Part shown: piece by piece, positions 56,627 through 59,426 of the stretch | Numbering within the stretch: position 1 is the stretch's first letter | How the letters are laid out: the number at the start of each line of letters is the position of its first letter | Assembly: GCF_018614195.1 (NCBI RefSeq) | Contig: NZ_JAGGOT010000057.1 | Span: forward strand, 1 to 59,426 | Source of the DNA: Streptomyces sp. ISL-43 | GTDB lineage: Bacteria; Actinomycetota; Actinomycetes; Streptomycetales; Streptomycetaceae | Direction of reading: 5' to 3' | Length of the DNA stretch: 59,426 nucleotides | Notes under the pieces: generated by a model | The model's input: the letters and a program-made list of their open reading frames with translations, nothing else | What the model was told of the DNA's origin: nothing | The model's database searches: none | Program-made: the position numbers and the translations under genes

Positions 56627-58264
56627 ATGACTGCAACCCTCGTCGCCAAGAAACTCACCGCCGCGCACGGTGAGCGCACGCTCTTCGCCGATCTCGACCT
56701 CGTCGTCGCGCCCGGCGACGTCATCGGCCTCGTCGGCGTCAACGGCGCCGGGAAGTCGACCCTGCTGCGGATGCTCGCCGGGCTGGACGCCCCCGAGACC
56801 GGCGAGCTGCGGCTCTCCCCGCCCGGCGCGGCCGTCGGGCACCTCCCGCAGGAGCCCGAGCGGCGCCCCGGCGAGTCGATCCGGGAGTTCCTGGCCCGCA
56901 GGACCGGTGTCGCCGCCGCGCAGGCCGAGCTGGACGCCGCGACCCAGGGGCTCGTCGACGGCACGCCCGGCGCCGACGACGCGTACGCCGACACCCTCGA
57001 CCGGTGGCTGAACCTCGGCGGCGCCGACCTCGACGAGCGGGCCCAGGAGGTCGCGGACGACCTCGGGCTGGCGGTGGAGCTCGATCTGCCGATGGCCGCG
57101 CTGTCCGGCGGCCAGGCCGCCCGCGCCGGACTCGCCTCGCTGCTCCTGTCCCGGTACGACGTCTTCCTGCTCGACGAGCCGACCAACGACCTCGACCTCG
57201 ACGGTCTGGAGCGCCTCGAACAGTTCGTGAAGGGGCTGCGCGCCGGCACGGTCGTCATCAGCCACGACCGCGAGTTCCTCACGCGCACCGTGACCAAGGT
57301 CCTCGAACTCGACTTGGCCCAGCAGCAGATCAACCTCTACGGCGGCGGCTACGACGCGTACCTGGAGGAGCGCGAGCGGGCCCGCAGCCACGCCCGCGAG
57401 GAGTTCGACGAGTACGCCGACAAGCGCTCCGCGCTGGAGGGCCGGGCCGCGATGCAGCGCGGCTGGATGGACAAGGGCGTCAAGAACGCCCGGCGCAAGG
57501 CCACCGACAACGACAAGATCGGCAAGAAGTTCCGCAGCGAGGCGAGCGAGAAGCAGGCCTCCAAGGCCCGCCAGACGCAGCGCGCGATCGAGCGTCTGGA
57601 GGTCGTCGACGAGCCGCGCAAGGAGTGGGAGCTGCGCATGGAGATCGCGGCGGCCCCGCGCTCCGGCTCGGTGGTCGCCACCCTGCGCGAAGCGGCCGTC
57701 CGTCGCGGGGACTTCGCCTTCGGACCGGCGAGCGTGCAGATCGACTGGGCGGACCGGGTCGCGATCACCGGCGCCAACGGTGCTGGAAAGTCCACCCTGT
57801 TGGCCGTGCTCCTGGGCCGCCTCGCCCCGGACTCCGGCTCCGCCACCCTCGGCTCGGGCGTCCTGGTAGGCGAAGTCGACCAGGCCCGTGGACTGTTCCT
57901 CGGTGACGAGCCGCTGCTGGAGGCCTTCTGCGCCGCGGTTCCCGACACCGAACCGGCCGAAGTCCGCACCCTGCTCGCCAAGTTCGGCCTGAAGGCGGCG
58001 CACGTGACCCGCCCGGCTGCCACCCTCTCCCCCGGCGAGCGCACCCGGGCGGCCCTGGCGCTGCTCCAGGGCCGCGGGGTGAACCTGCTGGTGCTGGACG
58101 AGCCGACGAACCACCTGGACCTGCCGGCGATCGAGCAGCTGGAATCCGCCCTGGAGGCCTACGAGGGCACCCTGCTGCTGGTCACGCACGACCGCCGGAT
58201 GCTGGACGCGGTCCACGTGACCCGCCGCCTGGAGGTCGCGGACGGCAAGGTCACCGAGCTCTGA
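56627..58264 (+). CDS. ABC-F family ATPase
   Basis: The product has 545 residues with two ABC domains and no membrane part. Domain 1 has VGVNGAGKSTLLRMLAGLDA, the signature LSGGQAARAGLASLLL and DVFLLDEPTNDLDLDGLERL. Domain 2 has AITGANGAGKSTLLAVLLGR, LSPGERTRAALALLQGRGVN and LVLDEPTNHLDLPAIEQLES. The linker (about 250-330) is highly charged, the P-site tRNA interaction motif. ABC-F proteins act on the ribosome or confer target protection to antibiotics; the sequence does not decide between these. The TAGGAT at 56612-56617 lies 10 bp from the ATG, so the transcript may be nearly leaderless. Confidence 0.93.
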   Translation: MTATLVAKKLTAAHGERTLFADLDLVVAPGDVIGLVGVNGAGKSTLLRMLAGLDAPETGELRLSPPGAAVGHLPQEPERRPGESIREFLARRTGVAAAQAELDAATQGLVDGTPGADDAYADTLDRWLNLGGADLDERAQEVADDLGLAVELDLPMAALSGGQAARAGLASLLLSRYDVFLLDEPTNDLDLDGLERLEQFVKGLRAGTVVISHDREFLTRTVTKVLELDLAQQQINLYGGGYDAYLEERERARSHAREEFDEYADKRSALEGRAAMQRGWMDKGVKNARRKATDNDKIGKKFRSEASEKQASKARQTQRAIERLEVVDEPRKEWELRMEIAAAPRSGSVVATLREAAVRRGDFAFGPASVQIDWADRVAITGANGAGKSTLLAVLLGRLAPDSGSATLGSGVLVGEVDQARGLFLGDEPLLEAFCAAVPDTEPAEVRTLLAKFGLKAAHVTRPAATLSPGERTRAALALLQGRGVNLLVLDEPTNHLDLPAIEQLESALEAYEGTLLLVTHDRRMLDAVHVTRRLEVADGKVTEL

Positions 58265-58355
58265 GCTCCGGGCGGGAACGGCTCCGGCCGCTCCCGCCGG
58301 CCGCGGTCGACCGCGGTCGACCTAAGCTCCCGGGCATGGACGAACGGGGGCCGTA

Positions 58356-59288
58356 GTGCCTTGGCATGTGCTCGAAGGGGTGCCGGCGGGTCGGGAGAAG
58401 GTTCCCGGCCTGTTGCGCGGACTGGTCGTTCCGGGGCTACGGCGCTCCTCCTGGGCGAAGTTGGAGGAGCTGCTCGGCTGGCGGAGTGACGAGCCGCTCT
58501 TCGCGGAGGTGGCGAAGCGCCTGTTGGGCGCCGGAGCTGCTCCCGGACTTCCGCAAGCGGCTCGCCGAAGGCCCCGAGGCCCGGGGCGTTGCCAAAGTCC
58601 TGCAGGTCCTCGCCCTGTGGGGCCCGGTCGCGGCTCCGGCCGCGCCCGAGCTGGCGGGGCTGCTGGACACCGGGCACGCCCGGCCCGCGGCCGAGGCCCT
58701 GGGGCGGATCGGACCGGCGGCCGCGGCGGCCGCCGATGTGCTCGCCGGACTCGCTCGGGGCGATCAGAGCCCGTGGCGCTTCGGCCCCGGCACCGAACGC
58801 TCGCCGAAGCCGTGGCAGGGGGCGCAGACCGCGGCCTGGGCGCACTGGCGCGTCACGGGCGACCCGGAACTGGCGCTGCGGGTCACCGGAGCGGCGGTCC
58901 GGGCGGGACCCGGCCGCCCGGTGCTGCGCTACCTCGCCGACCTGGGCCCGCTCGCCGCGCCGTACGCAGACGCCGTCCGGCCCCTGCTCGACTGCCCGGG
59001 CGAGTGGAGCAGGGTCGGCGCGGCCGGGGCGTGGTGGCGGATCACCGGCGACGCGGCCCCTGCCGTCGCGACCCTGCTGCCGGAACTGCGCCCCCTGGGC
59101 GACCACCTCGTCCCCCGCTGGTCTTGCAGACCGTGCGGGCCCTGGGAGCGATCGGCCGTCCCGCGACGCCCGCCCTGCCCGTACTCCGCGCGGTGATCGC
59201 CTCGGAGCGCCGCTACGGGGGCATCCTCCGCGACGTGGAACTGTGCCGGGCCACCCGAGAGGCACTGGACCGGATCGGCGGCCCCTGA
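58356..59288 (+). pseudogene. HEAT-repeat-like protein gene with two frameshifts
   Basis: The reading frame that resembles protein changes twice. Frame A (from GTG 58356) gives MPWHVLEGVPAGREKVPGLL to about 58530. Frame B then carries PELLPDFRKRLAEGPEARGV, LDTGHARPAAEALGRIGPAA and GAWWRITGDAAPAVATLLPE, in-frame to about 59120. Frame A resumes with VLQTVRALGAIGRPATPALP, ending at 59288. The repeats are Ala/Leu-rich helical pairs as in HEAT proteins. Two compensating single-base changes would restore the whole, so sequencing error or real decay are both possible. The end of the window contains nothing else. Confidence 0.55.
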
Positions 59289-59333
59289 CGCCCGGCCCGC
59301 ACGCGGTCCGCGCCGGGCGCCTCGGGCCCAGCG

Positions 59334-59401
59334 CGACCCGGTGCGACCCGTGCGACCCGGTGCGACCCGGTGCAACCCGGTGCAACCCGGTGCAACCCGG
59401 A
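59334..59401 (+). repeat. 10-bp tandem repeat GACCCGGTGC, about 7 copies
   Basis: Units GACCCGGTGC and AACCCGGTGC, with one 9-bp unit, follow one another to the end of 59401. They lie downstream of the HEAT-like gene and outside coding sequence. Confidence 0.8.
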
Positions 59402-59426
59402 ATGACCTAGCCCCAATGCTGGTGAC

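Overview
The window is from a Streptomyces chromosome. The right two thirds have about 70% or more GC with strongly biased third positions. They carry a complete conservon (cvnA-B-C-D), a hopanoid operon, GTG/TTG starts and leaderless genes, and a gene order that I recall as the SCO6750-SCO6771 neighbourhood of S. coelicolor (from memory, not checked here).

Bases 1 to about 20195 are an integrated, plasmid-like conjugative element of visibly lower GC. Its right end is a tyrosine integrase with a small excisionase beside the 3' end of a tRNA-Pro(GGG) gene. Its left end is not in the window. From left to right it has leftward cargo (a papain-like protease cut by the window edge and two membrane proteins), a 56-residue small-protein transcription unit, an SSB-domain protein, a first VirD4/HerA-type ATPase split by an ISAs1-family insertion sequence, a replication-relaxation protein with a second such ATPase, small DUF genes, an Scr1-type regulator block, a ParA/ribbon-helix-helix partition pair, and about 1.2 kb of non-coding DNA rich in repeats that looks like a centromere and origin. 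I see no FtsK-like TraB, so this is not a classical AICE of the pSAM2 type.

Bases 20.4-32.8 kb are chromosomal. They hold a two-subunit transketolase behind a SoxR/MerR-type operator, an MmcQ/YjbR protein, the conservon with a GAF gene, an MBL-fold hydrolase, an SGNH hydrolase, a winged-helix protein, a LysM-M23 cell-wall peptidase behind a c-di-AMP (ydaO) riboswitch, and a tyrosine phosphatase.

Bases 32.9-42.8 kb are the hopanoid operon on the minus strand: hpnC, hpnD, hpnE, a polyprenyl diphosphate synthase, shc, hpnG, hpnH and hpnO. They make squalene from farnesyl diphosphate, cyclise it to hopene and build the side chain of aminobacteriohopanetriol. Bases 43.1-50.1 kb form a second minus-strand block: a fused CDP-alcohol phosphotransferase, a nucleotidyltransferase, a glycerol-1-phosphate-dehydrogenase-like enzyme, another CDP-alcohol phosphotransferase, a glycosyltransferase and a TagGH-like ABC exporter. 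It looks like an uncharacterised pathway for a phosphopolyol lipid or surface polymer.

Bases 50.3-59.4 kb hold a methyltransferase-GNAT fusion with a tiny upstream ORF, idi, an anti-sigma-type ATPase, an HdeD-like membrane protein, an enoyl-CoA hydratase, two DJ-1/PfpI-type genes (one an AraC-type regulator), an ABC-F ATPase and a frameshifted HEAT-repeat gene. The IS insertion, its dead transposase, the duplicated centromere-like repeat, the SoxR-type box and the phosphopolyol block are the points most worth following.
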